Source of the DNA: Chromera velia
Taxonomy: Eukaryota; Sar; Chromeraceae
DNA: 64,000 nt
Reading direction: 5' to 3'
Assembly: GCA_018398765.1 (NCBI GenBank)
Contig: JAHBMJ010004464.1
Span: 16,295-80,294, forward strand
Shown: positions 22,979 through 33,440 of the stretch, one piece after another
Layout of the letters: each line of letters opens with the position of its first letter
Position numbering within the stretch: the first letter of the stretch is position 1
The notes under the pieces: generated by a model
What the model was told of the DNA's origin: nothing
Seen by the model: only the letters and a program-made list of their open reading frames with translations
Database searches by the model: none
Made by a program: the position numbers and the translations under genes

Positions 22979-25057
22979 AGGCCGACAAGCAGCAGCACAA
23001 GAGACTGAGGAGCCCCCGACCGAGCAGCAGTCTTTCGCCGTGCAGGGGGGGAGTCTGAGTGAGGAAGTGCTTACAAGTCAGCAGAGAACGGAGTCTCCTT
23101 CCGAGAGGGTTTCAACTGAGGAAGAGCAGAAAATGAGGATAAAGGACAACATAGATCGTCAGATGGAGGAATTTGAGCGCAGACGCACAATGTATATCTT
23201 AGATTATCTTTTGTTCCCTTTGTATCTGATTCACCAATTGTGGTTCATGAACCTTACTTTGCTAGGTTCTTTGTCTTGCATGTGCAAAGTGATTTAAAAT
23301 GCGATTTGCTGTTCAAAAATGACTCCAAAATGAAAGGAAAAGAAGGGATGGGAGCTTCGCTTTACTTTTCCTCTCGTTCTTGTCGTTTTATCTTTTTCAC
23401 TTATATGCATGCCGAGAAGGGATTCGGGCTACTAGCAGTCTCTAACTTTCTTGTGAGAAGGATTCGCCTTCCTCGTTCGTAAAATTTGCAATAAATTACA
23501 CAGACTCGTGTGATACCTAAGTCCTCGATCTTGACATGCGTGCATGTGGATGAGGAGAGGAATATACTTTGATGCAATCCGTTTTACCCAACAGACCATT
23601 TTATCCCCTCCTTTACTTTCCTGTCTGCAGGCTCTTGTATGGCGAGGTGAAAAGTACCGCCAACCTCTTCACTGGCATCAGGGTCTCCCCATCCGACGTT
23701 GCATGTTTAGAAGAGAAGACCATGATCAACGATATGATCATAAAGTTTTACCTGCAGGGACTCCAGAATGTGGGTTGGAGCTCAAGGACTCCGAGCCCAT
23801 TGCTGCTGTCAATTGTTTCATATGTTGTATAGATCCTTTTCCGTTCTATCTATGCCCCTCAGCATGTCAGTGTGTTTGTATGTCTGTATGTATGCATTCA
23901 TTCCTTCACTCCTCCTTTTATTTTCCTCTCGAAGGTCATGCATAGCCCGTCTGCTGTTGCGCTTCCGAATGATGCCGTTTTTGTTTGCTTGGTTGTCTTT
24001 CAATCGGTGTTCAGATATGCTTTCTGTCTCCAAGACCTCCCTCCCTTTATTTAATTATCGCTTCTCCCACTTTTGTTGTTTATTGGAGGCGCTACTTCAC
24101 CTGTATTCTGCGTTCTGTATGATCGATCGGTATGATAATGAATACATGCTGCAGGTTTTGGATCCAAGCTGGGAGAGGCGTGTGTTCTTTTTTAGCACCT
24201 TCTTCCTCCACAAGTTTGTGGAAGACTTCGACTCCGCTCGAGACATGAATCTTTGTATCTCAAATGCCTACAACAAGACTTGTAGAGTCCTGAGCTGATG
24301 GACAGGTAAGCAAGACGTTCACACCAAAAACAGCTAAAATAGTAAGCATCATTCGATTTGGAAAGGAAATGCTGGTAGATGAATAAGCCGACGTGATTGG
24401 TAATACGAAGCTAAAAACCGGGGTGGCTTGAAAAAAAAAAAAGAAAAAAGAGAATTTTCGCACGGTCACGGTTACTTTGCCTTCTGAAATGACTACTGGA
24501 GTTTCGCCGGCCCTTTAGAAGAGCGCTCGTCAGGTCAAGAAGCCTAATGATGTTCCCTCTTTCGCAATTGGTATGCAGGTAGTTATATTTTTCAATCAGC
24601 AGGTCGGTATAAGTCGTAGGAGAGGAGTACCAGACATGGCCAAATCTCTTTTTTCTTAATCAGACAAATTGACAGGGAAAAAGAAGTCTGGTGCAGTAGT
24701 GGTCAAAGGCAGACACACAATTTATGAGAAGCTTTCCCCTTATGCATTCTCCATTCTATGTGGGGTTAATATAATAGTCTGGTAAAACAGTAGGGATTTG
24801 GGCCACACACCATCAACCTTTGATTGCTAAATTTGAACAATTCCTTTCCTCTCTTAATTGCAGTAAAGGAGAAGATCCCTCTGATCCACCAAGACCTTCT
24901 TGTTGTTCCTGTCCACCACGAAACGTTTCAACACTGGAGTGTGGTGATTGTCGTGAGACCGTGGGCTACCATCTCGCGCCCCTTTGCGTCTGCTCCCTCG
25001 CTTTCAGAATTTGAGAAAGGCCTTAGAAAGCTCCCTGAGGAGATGCAAAACTTGAAC
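22979..25057 (+). pseudogene. Ulp1/SENP-type SUMO protease, truncated and interrupted
   Basis: Four exons join with consistent phases: 22979-23191 (acidic, Gln/Glu-rich head), 23631-23769, 24155-24305, 24864-25057. They encode the first half of the C48 cysteine-protease fold: VSPSDVACLEEKTMINDMII and KFYLQ (the W-L-N-D-x-I-I motif), STFFLHKFV, then IPLIHQDLLVVPVH followed by HWSVVIV with the catalytic His. An in-frame TGA (24296-24298) sits where the family has Arg/Lys before W-T. The catalytic Asp and the Q...C segment are absent: right of 25057 lies AT-rich DNA and then a minus-strand gene. SUMO cleavage is therefore not expected. Earlier 5' exons may exist left of 22979. Confidence 0.8.
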
Positions 25058-25628
25058 GTACTTGTATGTCGACCTCTAACTAGACGTTTAAAGACATCTG
25101 ATTTTAGATTTTTTTTTCTAGTTTTTTTTTTTTTAATCTCAAATTGAAAAAGTAGCTCCCAGTATTTCAAGACAAAATCTTAGGCAAAATCGTAATATTC
25201 AATTTATTACAGAAAACAGAGTTTAAGTTTATTATTTAACAGACAAAAACCTAGCTGAAAACAGACTTAGAATGGCATATTACAGTTAGATGCAAACCAT
25301 ATACATAGGGTCTATAGGCCTAAGTGACTGAGCTGCTAAGTCTTAGCTATATATGAAGACTGCACTTATTAAAACTCTGTTTTACCTATACGTGAAAAAG
25401 ACTGGTAGTAGAATTATTAAGAAATAAATAATAGTTAAAAATATTTTTCGTTTGTCCACAAATATTTACCTAAATATGTTTTAAATATCTAATACATCAA
25501 TCAATCAATACTAAAAGAAGTATTATGATATAACTTAAACTTTTAGCTTAACACTTTTCTAAAACATACATTGCAATTTCTTATATAAATTGAATTTAAT
25601 GAATTGAATTGAAATAGACTTCAATTGT
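25058..25628. other. AT-rich spacer
   Basis: Strongly AT-rich, no exon found. The missing C-terminal half of the Ulp1-like protease was searched for here by eye and not seen. Confidence 0.5.
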
Positions 25629-25732
25629 GGAAAGAAATTGGACCCACGGGGCCATGCACCCCGGCCGGCGCCCCGGAGCGGCCCTCTCGGCCTTTTGAGC
25701 GCAATTCTGCCCCGTGGGTCCAATTCCTTTCC
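25629..25732. repeat. GC-rich inverted-repeat island
   Basis: 23-bp arms GGAAAGAAATTGGACCCACG... (25629-25651) and its inverse at 25710-25732 differ by one base. They enclose about 58 bp of GC-rich DNA (CCCCGGCCGGCGCCCCGG) inside otherwise AT-rich sequence. The arms could form a hairpin. It may be a small foldback element or a gene-end signal. No target duplication was obvious. Confidence 0.8.
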
Positions 25733-25912
25733 AAATTCACTTTTTCCTTTGTTATTGAAACTTATTTAAATTCAGGTGTAAATTTGAACTAAATTTTTCA
25801 ATGTTTTGCATGTGTGTTCCGATGACTTTATCATACCTACGACTTACGACCCCAAAATAGTCTGAAACACGGAATCCGATCGACCCACTGGCAGGGGTAG
25901 CTATGGGTCTCT

Positions 25913-27555
25913 TCAGCCATCGCCAATGCCATCCTTGCACACCTCAGGCTCTCTGAAACCTGCCTCCTCCCCCCTCCCCTCTCCTTCCCCGGCCCCCTTC
26001 CCCTCCTTCAAAAGGACCTCCGTCATATTTTCCTTCAACAGTGCACATCTCTGTCTGTGCCCTCCGGGCTTTCTCTTCCAATCCGCCCTCTGACACTCCT
26101 TCCCACAGTACACAACCAATTTACACACGCCACAATACATGAATGTGGAGACGCGCGCTCCGCAAGCGACACATGGAGGAGGGCAAATGCTTTTGCATTG
26201 CTGCTTGCTTGGGTGGAGACGATCGCCCATCGCTTCCATTGTTCCTAGGTCGAAAAGCAGGTCCTGGACCCGGAGTCCCTTTTTCTTAAAGTCACCGAGA
26301 TGAACCAACTTCCCATAGTACATGCACTCCTCCAAATTAGATTGAGACCGCAGCGTGGCGGCTTCAAGCCAAGCCGTGAAAAGGGCGAGCTCTTCATATC
26401 CCATGACTGATTCGTCTTGGGCGGCTTTCCCCATCACCTTTCTCATCTCTGTCAAAATCTTCACTGTATTCTTGTCTAGGTATTTCGCAACTGAGGGATT
26501 GGATACAGTGCACTGAATGGCGAGGCTTCGGCGAAAGCGTCGTGTATTTGAATCATGGGAGGTGTTTTCGTCTGTCTCCCTCTCCCATCCAGACGTCGCC
26601 ATCTTGAAAAGCTCTAGAGCCTCTCCATTGGCTTCACTGTCTGCAAATGCTCTCTGGGCTGCTTTTGCGAATTCTTTTCTGGGACAGACATTTCGCAACA
26701 GCCTTGCTTCTCCTCCCCAACTATACAGAATCTTCTTGCCAGACCAGTCAGGCTTGTCCAAGACTTTCGGAGCAAGCTTTACGAACCAAAGGCTTGTACG
26801 AAGAAGGTGGGAGACGTCAATGGGTCTGGTTTCTTCACCTTCCCCCTCATCTGTTCTCTCCTGATTGAGAGCCTCAACAACCTTTTCAGGGATGGCTTGA
26901 ATCACAAATTGTTGGAGGAGATGAAAAAGCGGAAGAAGAACCATAGGACACATTTCCCCAGTCACTCGCAAATTCTGAATCATCCTTTTCAGTGCTTTCC
27001 TGAAACTTCCGTTTTTCCAGATCATCAATATCAGTCCGGGGTTGCCCTTCACGAAGGCCGTCAGCATATTTATGGCCGTCAGTGCGCGATTGGACGGCAC
27101 GCTTAACTGCACCATCTCCTCCGCAGAGGACTCAAAGAGTTCAAACGCAATGGAAAAAAGCCACTTGACTGCCAAAAGCTCGACAGCCACGGGGTGCCCC
27201 CCCCCCCCCCCCNNNNNNNNNNNCCCCGAGGAGACGCTTTGGTGAGGGTCATACATCTATTCATGAAACTGACCAAACCGTCACAGGCTTTGTGAAATGG
27301 AATGAGCACTTCACGCTTTAAAAGCGTACCGTTTGATTGAGCTCCGTCAACCTTCTCGAGCAAGAGAACTCGAGACACCAGAACCTGGACCACTACTTCC
27401 CTCATGGGTGCAAAGGGCTCTCCCTCAAGGACCCCCTCAGGGATTAGCTCCTTCTGCACTTGAGTTGAAACTTCTGCCTCGTGCTGTGGGGGGCTTCCCT
27501 CCAGGACCTCCAACTGCGCCAGACAAACCTCTGACGTCCCCGCTTTCCCCTCCAT
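25913..27555 (-). CDS. MYND zinc-finger protein
   Basis: Appears as one exon from ATG at 27555 (MEGKAGTSEVCLAQLE) to TGA at 25913. The first 80 percent is helical, Leu/Lys/Glu-rich, without a recognised domain; it may be an armadillo- or TPR-like scaffold. Near the C-terminus a complete MYND finger follows: CVACGARVSTFMYCG, VCKLVVYCGKECQRAD, then GHRQRC, with all Cys and His ligands. MYND fingers bind proline-rich partners and occur in chromatin and signalling proteins. No SET domain is present, so it is not an SMYD methyltransferase. An assembly gap (27213-27223) in a poly-C run interrupts the N-terminal part, so the frame across it is assumed. Confidence 0.85.
27213..27223. other. Assembly gap (11 N) inside a C homopolymer
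   Basis: The Ns are bordered by at least 16 C on the left and by CCCC on the right. On the coding strand this is a G run encoding poly-Gly. The true length is unknown. Confidence 0.99.
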
Positions 27556-28719
27556 GCGTGTGAGAGGAACCGAAACGTTAAACCTCAAAATGAAGAGGAA
27601 AGTACAGCTAAGCAGTTCGCGCAAATCGCATGAAAGGGCAAAAAGAAAACAGGAGATACGATGTTTGACTGTTTAGCTTGGGTGCGGGTCACTCAAGTGG
27701 CAGATTCACTCTGCCATTTCAGTGCATGCATGAATGCGGGCAGCCAGACTGAAGATGCTTGCATGTCAGTCATCTCCTTCAATTTACACTTTCATACTCC
27801 TTTTAGTGCTTCGCCAAAAGCGTGTGGTCATTCCTTTCGTATATGGTTTCCTTTCGTCTTTCCAAATGGTTGACCGTCGAATTGACGCTCAGCGAAGCAT
27901 TTCGTGATCGATTCGTGAATTAATGCCTGTTCAATGCCATGCATGCATGCAGAAACATTTCTCATACGCTGATCGAAGCATTTTTAAGCACAGCGCGCGA
28001 TACGCGCGCGCACGTGGACGGGGAGACGAAATTGAGAATCAATTAAGTCCCCGCTGGCTGCGCATGCGGCCGGGTTCAGTGCCCTGGTTCACCGACGGTT
28101 CACATGCTATCACATGCATGGGCTCACTGTTTTCATCAGGAGATGTCAAAAGAGCATGACGGGCATCCTTAGAATGGAGCAATTGTGAATAATGCTAAGT
28201 CAAACGTTTCTCCATGAGATTTAGATTTCCCCCCATATGAACTTTGAAGCTGAGATAAGTGGAAGTTAGCGGATTGAGGTAAGCAGAGGTAAAGAGTTCT
28301 CATATGCAAATTCCTTATATAGCTGATCGCAACTTTTAGTTTTTCTCTTTCTATATTTCTGATCAAGGTAAATCAAGGTGAAAACTAGTAAAAATACATG
28401 TACGAGCAAAAAGTTGAAAAACTAGACGGCGTCCTTGGTGGAAGACAAGGCTTTACGGACAGATACATGCGGAGATAAACTCTAAAGAGCATGGGAAAAA
28501 AGTTTTTCTAGGTCGAGACCTGACTTTCTCTCCCTCACAACAAAGATCAATCGACTAAAACCACGTCAGTCCACGCCAATATATCGCTATATGTAGCAAC
28601 AGACCACGGAGATTTCTGAAAGCTAAAAAGCTTTTCTATCCAATTTTATCCTTAGATATTTAACTTAGTATTCTAAATATGTGACAAGTAGATATGTCGA
28701 GGTGTCACTGTGCCTGCGG
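27556..28719. other. Gene-free region between MYND gene and helicase gene
   Basis: Upstream of the MYND gene (left) and downstream of the helicase gene (right). It contains CATGCATGCATGC at about 27938-27951, a GCGCGCGATACGCGCGCGCACG block at about 27995-28016, and AT-rich sequence from 28200 to 28700. No exon seen. Confidence 0.5.
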
Positions 28720-31700
28720 TCAATCCCATCGACTTCTCTTTTTTCCGCCTGCACCGTTGACGTCTGTGGCTGACTGTCCATTTAGACCATTACTTATTCC
28801 GGAGATGTTTCCCTCTCCAGTCCCACCCCCCGACGCAGGGGGTTGATCATCCCACCCAGTGCGCCGCCGGGGCCCACCCCCAAGACCGGGGGCAGGGACA
28901 GGGGCCCCAGCAGGAGCACCCGTCGTTCCCCCAAGTGCCGCCCCCCCCAGCCGAGCACCCACTGCCTGAGCTGCCAAAGCAACTCGTTGAAGAGTGGCCG
29001 CATCGACTGCACGCGGCAGTCCATGTGCTCCCCCCATCCCCCCCACCCCCTGCTGCTGCTGCTTCCGCTGCCATTCACTCATGGTAATACCCACATGACC
29101 ATAAGATTCCCCCCCCTCTTCCTCATCTGAGGATGACGACAATTCATCTCCAGGATTGACTACTCTTCCTGCATGCTTCTGAGCCCCCCCCCCCGCTTTC
29201 TTTCCTATCTCATCTGCGAATCCTCCGAGACTATGAGGGGCATGAACCCCTTCACCAGCACCCCCCCCTGCGCTTGCAACCCCACCCACAGGTTGGGGCA
29301 CAGACCCTGCTTCAACATCAGAACCCGTCCCCTGAGGTTTCCCCGACACCCCCGCCCCCCCTCCCTGTGGGGGCTTCGGAGCGTCCCACCGACTCTTCTT
29401 TGTCTCAGGCTCGCCGTCTCTCTTCCCTCCTGCTGCTTGAAGACCCAGCCCCCCGTCTCCTCCTGAACGAACAAACGAGCCGCCACCCCCAGAAGCAGAA
29501 GAGGAAGACGCCCCCCCCTGCTCCTCATGGGAAAACCCCAAACCCGCCGAAGACGGTCCCTGATGCTTCCCTTTCCCCTTCTTGATCCTAAAACGCTCCC
29601 CCGCGAGACGGGCAGTCTTGAAGGCGCCGCACGTCATGGCCAGACTCAAAAGGGCCTCCGAGGGCTCCACTGCCTGGTCCTCTAGACTCTGGTGAGTGGA
29701 AAGAAAAGAAGAGAACAGAACAGGGGAGACGAAAAAGCGTCAGAAATCACGGGGATATTGTATCAGGACATGCGTGAGCGTGTGCGTCCATAGACAAGAG
29801 TGGGGCCACAGTTTCTCCAGGCTAGAACAGAAACATTCGCCAGAGCCTCCGAACAGTTCGTTCAAACAAAAATCGAGGGGCTCGAAGGACAAACTGCTGC
29901 TGCCGTTTCTATGACAGACAGTCAGCCACTCAGTGAACTATCGAAGGTTACATACATACTACCACACAGCTACCTTCCTTGCTTGATCTTCTGACTGACG
30001 GACCGACCTGAACGAGGAGCGCTGCTGATCTGTTCTCTGCCTTCGTCACGATGGAATAGGCAACGCCGGTGCGGCCAGCTCGTGCGGTCCTCCCGATCCG
30101 GTGGGTGTGCGTGTCCAGGTCCTTCGCTATCTGCATGTACGCAGAAAGAAAGGAGAGGGAGGAGTGGGATTCGAACTGTGGGAAGAACGAAATCGGAGGT
30201 AAATCTTCAGGGAGAAAACAAGTAAGAATGCAGAAACCAGGGAAGAAAATACTGTCTCTCCCACACTGTCAGATATGCTCCTTCCATCCCCGTTTCAGTC
30301 TTTCACTTTCTTTGCGTGCGTGCATGTGTGTGTGTGTGTGTGTGTGTGTGTTCGTTAATTTATAAATTGCCTGTCCCTTTTTCCTCCGGCTCTCATTTCC
30401 CCCGGTCGTCAGTCACAGAGCTGAAAGAAAGAGGAAGGGTCCCTCTCTGCATGATCCGAACACGCCCCCCGCTCAGAAGAAGAACAGAGAGAGGTTCTCT
30501 CCTCTCCATAAGACACGAGCGACATCACGTTCCGACTCTTTCTTCTCTTCGGAGCCTCCTAGTCTTCTTCCCCCTGATTCGTGCTGTCTCAATACTCGCA
30601 AGACATGCAGTGTGCAGGGGGAAAATACAAAGATGCTACTCTCCTATCTGTACAATCAACACACGACATGTGACTTTTCTCAAATGTATGAATACCGGGC
30701 TGACGCACCTCAAAGTTGAAGACGGTCTCTATGGAGGGAATATCGAGACCCCTGGAGGCAACGTCTGTGCAGACAATGAGCGGACAGGATCCCTCGGCTG
30801 CCGCGCGTTTGAAGCGGGTGAGGGCCTCAAGACGAGACGCCTGGTCCATGTCACCGTAGATACACAGGGCTTTCTTCTGTCTCTTCACGCCCTCTGTCTG
30901 ATACTCCCCCGCTTCCCCTGGTGGACTCATTGCGTCCCCCTCGTTGATTTTCTTTTGTAATTCCATCGCTAATCTCTGTGAATTGACGAAACAAAGCATG
31001 GGGCCCTTCCTCACGATCTTGTGCAGATTCTCGAGAAACCAAAGATTCCTGTTCACATCAGTGTCCACCACAACCACGCGCTGCTCTACGTTTAAATTCA
31101 CAGCTACCGCCCCCTCTGTCCCCACCGACACGCGCACCATTGTCTTGGCAGGGGACTGTATGGATGCTCTGGCAAGCCGCTCCACAGAGGGGGGAATGGT
31201 AGCAGAGAACAGAAGGGTCTGCCTGTCAGGACGGATGGTCTGGAGAATGGATTGCACCTGGCGCTCAAAACCCAACTGCAATAAAAAATATGCGCATGCA
31301 CAGTATCGTCTTGACGTAAATGAATGAAAACAAACACCTCCATTCCAACTCCTCCCATGACGGAAAAAGAGAGGCATTCATTGTGAGCAATTTTCTTTTG
31401 CATGATGAAGTAAGGTATCAGGAACGAGGAGAAAAATGAGGGGAAAGAATAAATTATTTTTCCTCTCCCCTTCCGTTGTTCCTCGTGCACTCCTATTATG
31501 CCTGTAACGCAGTAAGGAAGTTCTTTCTACCCTTCCTAACCGCGCAAGGACTGTCAGTGTGGCACAACAGGTGTGCACACAATATTTGTCCTCTGACTAC
31601 GAATGTCTGTTCAACAGACATACATACAGACAGACAGACAGACAGACAGACAGACCTGCAACATCTGAAAAAGAAAGACAGACCTGTAACATCCGATCGG

Positions 31701-32865
31701 CCTCGTCGAGAACGACGAAGGACACCCTCCCAAGCACCCCGTGGGGGCTCATTCCTTTCATCTGACAGATGTCAGTCAACCGTCCCGGGTTCGCAATCAC
31801 GACCTGACAGCCTTTCTTCAAATCCCGAAACTGGTCCGTTTTGTTGAAACCCCCCGCGAGAACAGTGGAGGACACACTTAAGGAAGTGCCCCCCAGCCCT
31901 TTGCATTCGTTTCCGATCTGTACTGCCAACTCGCGCGTGGGACAGAGCACGAGGGCAGAGGGGCCTTCGCCTGCTTCTGGCTTTCTGTTACGACTCACAT
32001 GGACGAGCAGAGGGAGTAGATAGGCGGCAGTCTTCCCTGATCCTGTCTCTGCCACACAAAGGAGGTCTCTGCCTGAGAGAGCGGCGGGAACTGCCTGGCA
32101 CTGAATGGGAGTGGGGCGCTCGTAGGACTTCTTTCGGAGACTGCTCATGACTTCGGGGGGAAGACCAAAGTGGGCAAAGGAGACGGCAGGTTTCGGCACA
32201 GCCATGCCTGTCGCAGAGAGACGGAGGTCTTTTCTGATGATCGCGATGTCATCCAAAGTGGCGGCTGTGATCTCCGAGTGCTCTGTGTAGAAATTCTTCT
32301 CAAAGGGTTCGTATGCAAACGACCCGTGATCAAACGGCGGGAGAGGTTCCACGTTTCGTGACCGTTTACGCCCCTGACCATCGTCGTCGGAGTCTGCATC
32401 ATCATACCCTGTAGCCCCGCCTGAATCATCTTTGATCAGAGGACGGGCAGAGGCGGAAAGCGTACCCGTCTCCGTCTCTGCCGATGCAGAGGCTTTGACA
32501 AATTGTTTCCCCTTTGTCTGCATACGTCTCTCCTCCTTCTTTCTCAAAAATTCTGCAAATGAATCTTCATTGTCAACAGCCTGATCTAGTCCCTCATCCC
32601 TTGTTTTGGCTTTCACTGCCTGGGGCACTTTCTCCTCTTGCTTCTTCACTTCTTTATTGATTCCAGCCATGAAGGCCTCCAGTTCGTCTTCCTCCTCATC
32701 TTCTTCGGGTGCGGCCGTCGCCTGTTGCTGCTGGCCCGTGGAGGTGGACGCGGAGAAAGACTGCACTCGGGCCATTACGTCCTGCATTCTGGAATGAAGA
32801 CTCGTGCCGGGGGCCTTCGGCTGATCATCCCCGTCATCGAAAAAGTAAGAGTCGTCGTCTGCCAT
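28720..32865 (-). CDS. DDX42: DEAD-box RNA helicase, DDX42/SF3b125 type
   Basis: Four phase-0 exons: 32865-31684, 31275-30709, 30130-30008, 29688-28720, 946 codons including stop. The acidic N-terminus starts MADDDSYFFDDGDD. Helicase motifs in order: Q motif (ERPTPIQCQAVP), AETGSGKT, PTRELA, NPGRL, DEAD, SAT, SRGLDIP and HRIGRTARAG. The region before the Q motif (SFAHFGLPPEV) and after the core (LLSLAMTCGAFKTARL, KGKGKHQ, GLGF) matches the DDX42 layout, where the human protein has LLDLAMQNAWFRKSRF. DDX42 associates with the U2 snRNP SF3b complex, so a nuclear splicing or RNA-remodelling role is expected. The tail is Gly/Ser-rich and holds two SRWD motifs, one internal and one at the extreme C-terminus. 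Confidence 0.9.
30325..30351. repeat. (TG)n microsatellite in helicase intron
   Basis: A pure TG run in the second intron of the helicase gene. A CAGA run at about 31620-31655 lies in its first intron. Confidence 0.95.
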
Positions 32866-33440
32866 CTCGATTGATCTATTCAAAGGTGCAGAAACTCTAC
32901 CTAGGCTTGCACAGTCTCCCACTCGACTTGAAGACGCTTCGACAAGAAGAGGAACAAAACCAGAAGGCGTGGTTGGAATTGAGTGGAAGTCGTGTGGTAT
33001 TTTATTAATATCCCTGGCAGTGACTTCAGAATCAACTCTCAGAATTGCATGCAGTGCATGAGGAGCTAGACGGCCGCCTGTGTGCCCACAGGTCTGTATA
33101 ATATAATACCTAGAGACAAGATTAACTCTGTGTGTGTGGGGTAAATACAGATCTCTACTACCAAATATCAATCAACATTCAATAATTATTAGCTAAACCA
33201 GATGAACGCGGTGCATATGTGACAAAACTTCCAGCCCTAAGTTCCAGGAAGTTCGCGCGCGCGCCCATTTTGCGCGCGAAAGTTTTCATTTTTGGACAAG
33301 AATTTTTGATCATGCATGCAGACTTCGATCGTTGCTCACTTGTTCACGTACTCGAGTTGCACAGAAAGAGTTCAGCTGTTCGCGCAATTTCTCTTATTCG
33401 ACAGAAGTAGCACTAACCCAATTTTCTCCTTTTTTGGCAG
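32866..33440. promoter_or_regulatory. Shared upstream region of divergent helicase and giant-protein genes
   Basis: 575 bp between the helicase ATG and the first exon found for the plus-strand gene. At 33251-33284 two GCGCGC blocks lie back to back, GTTCGCGCGCGCGCCC and TTTTGCGCGCGAAAG. The second matches an E2F/DP-type TTTSGCGC...GCGCGAAA palindrome. TGATCATGCATGCA follows at about 33307-33320. The promoter role is inference from position. The 5' untranslated exon of the plus-strand gene may also lie here. Confidence 0.5.
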
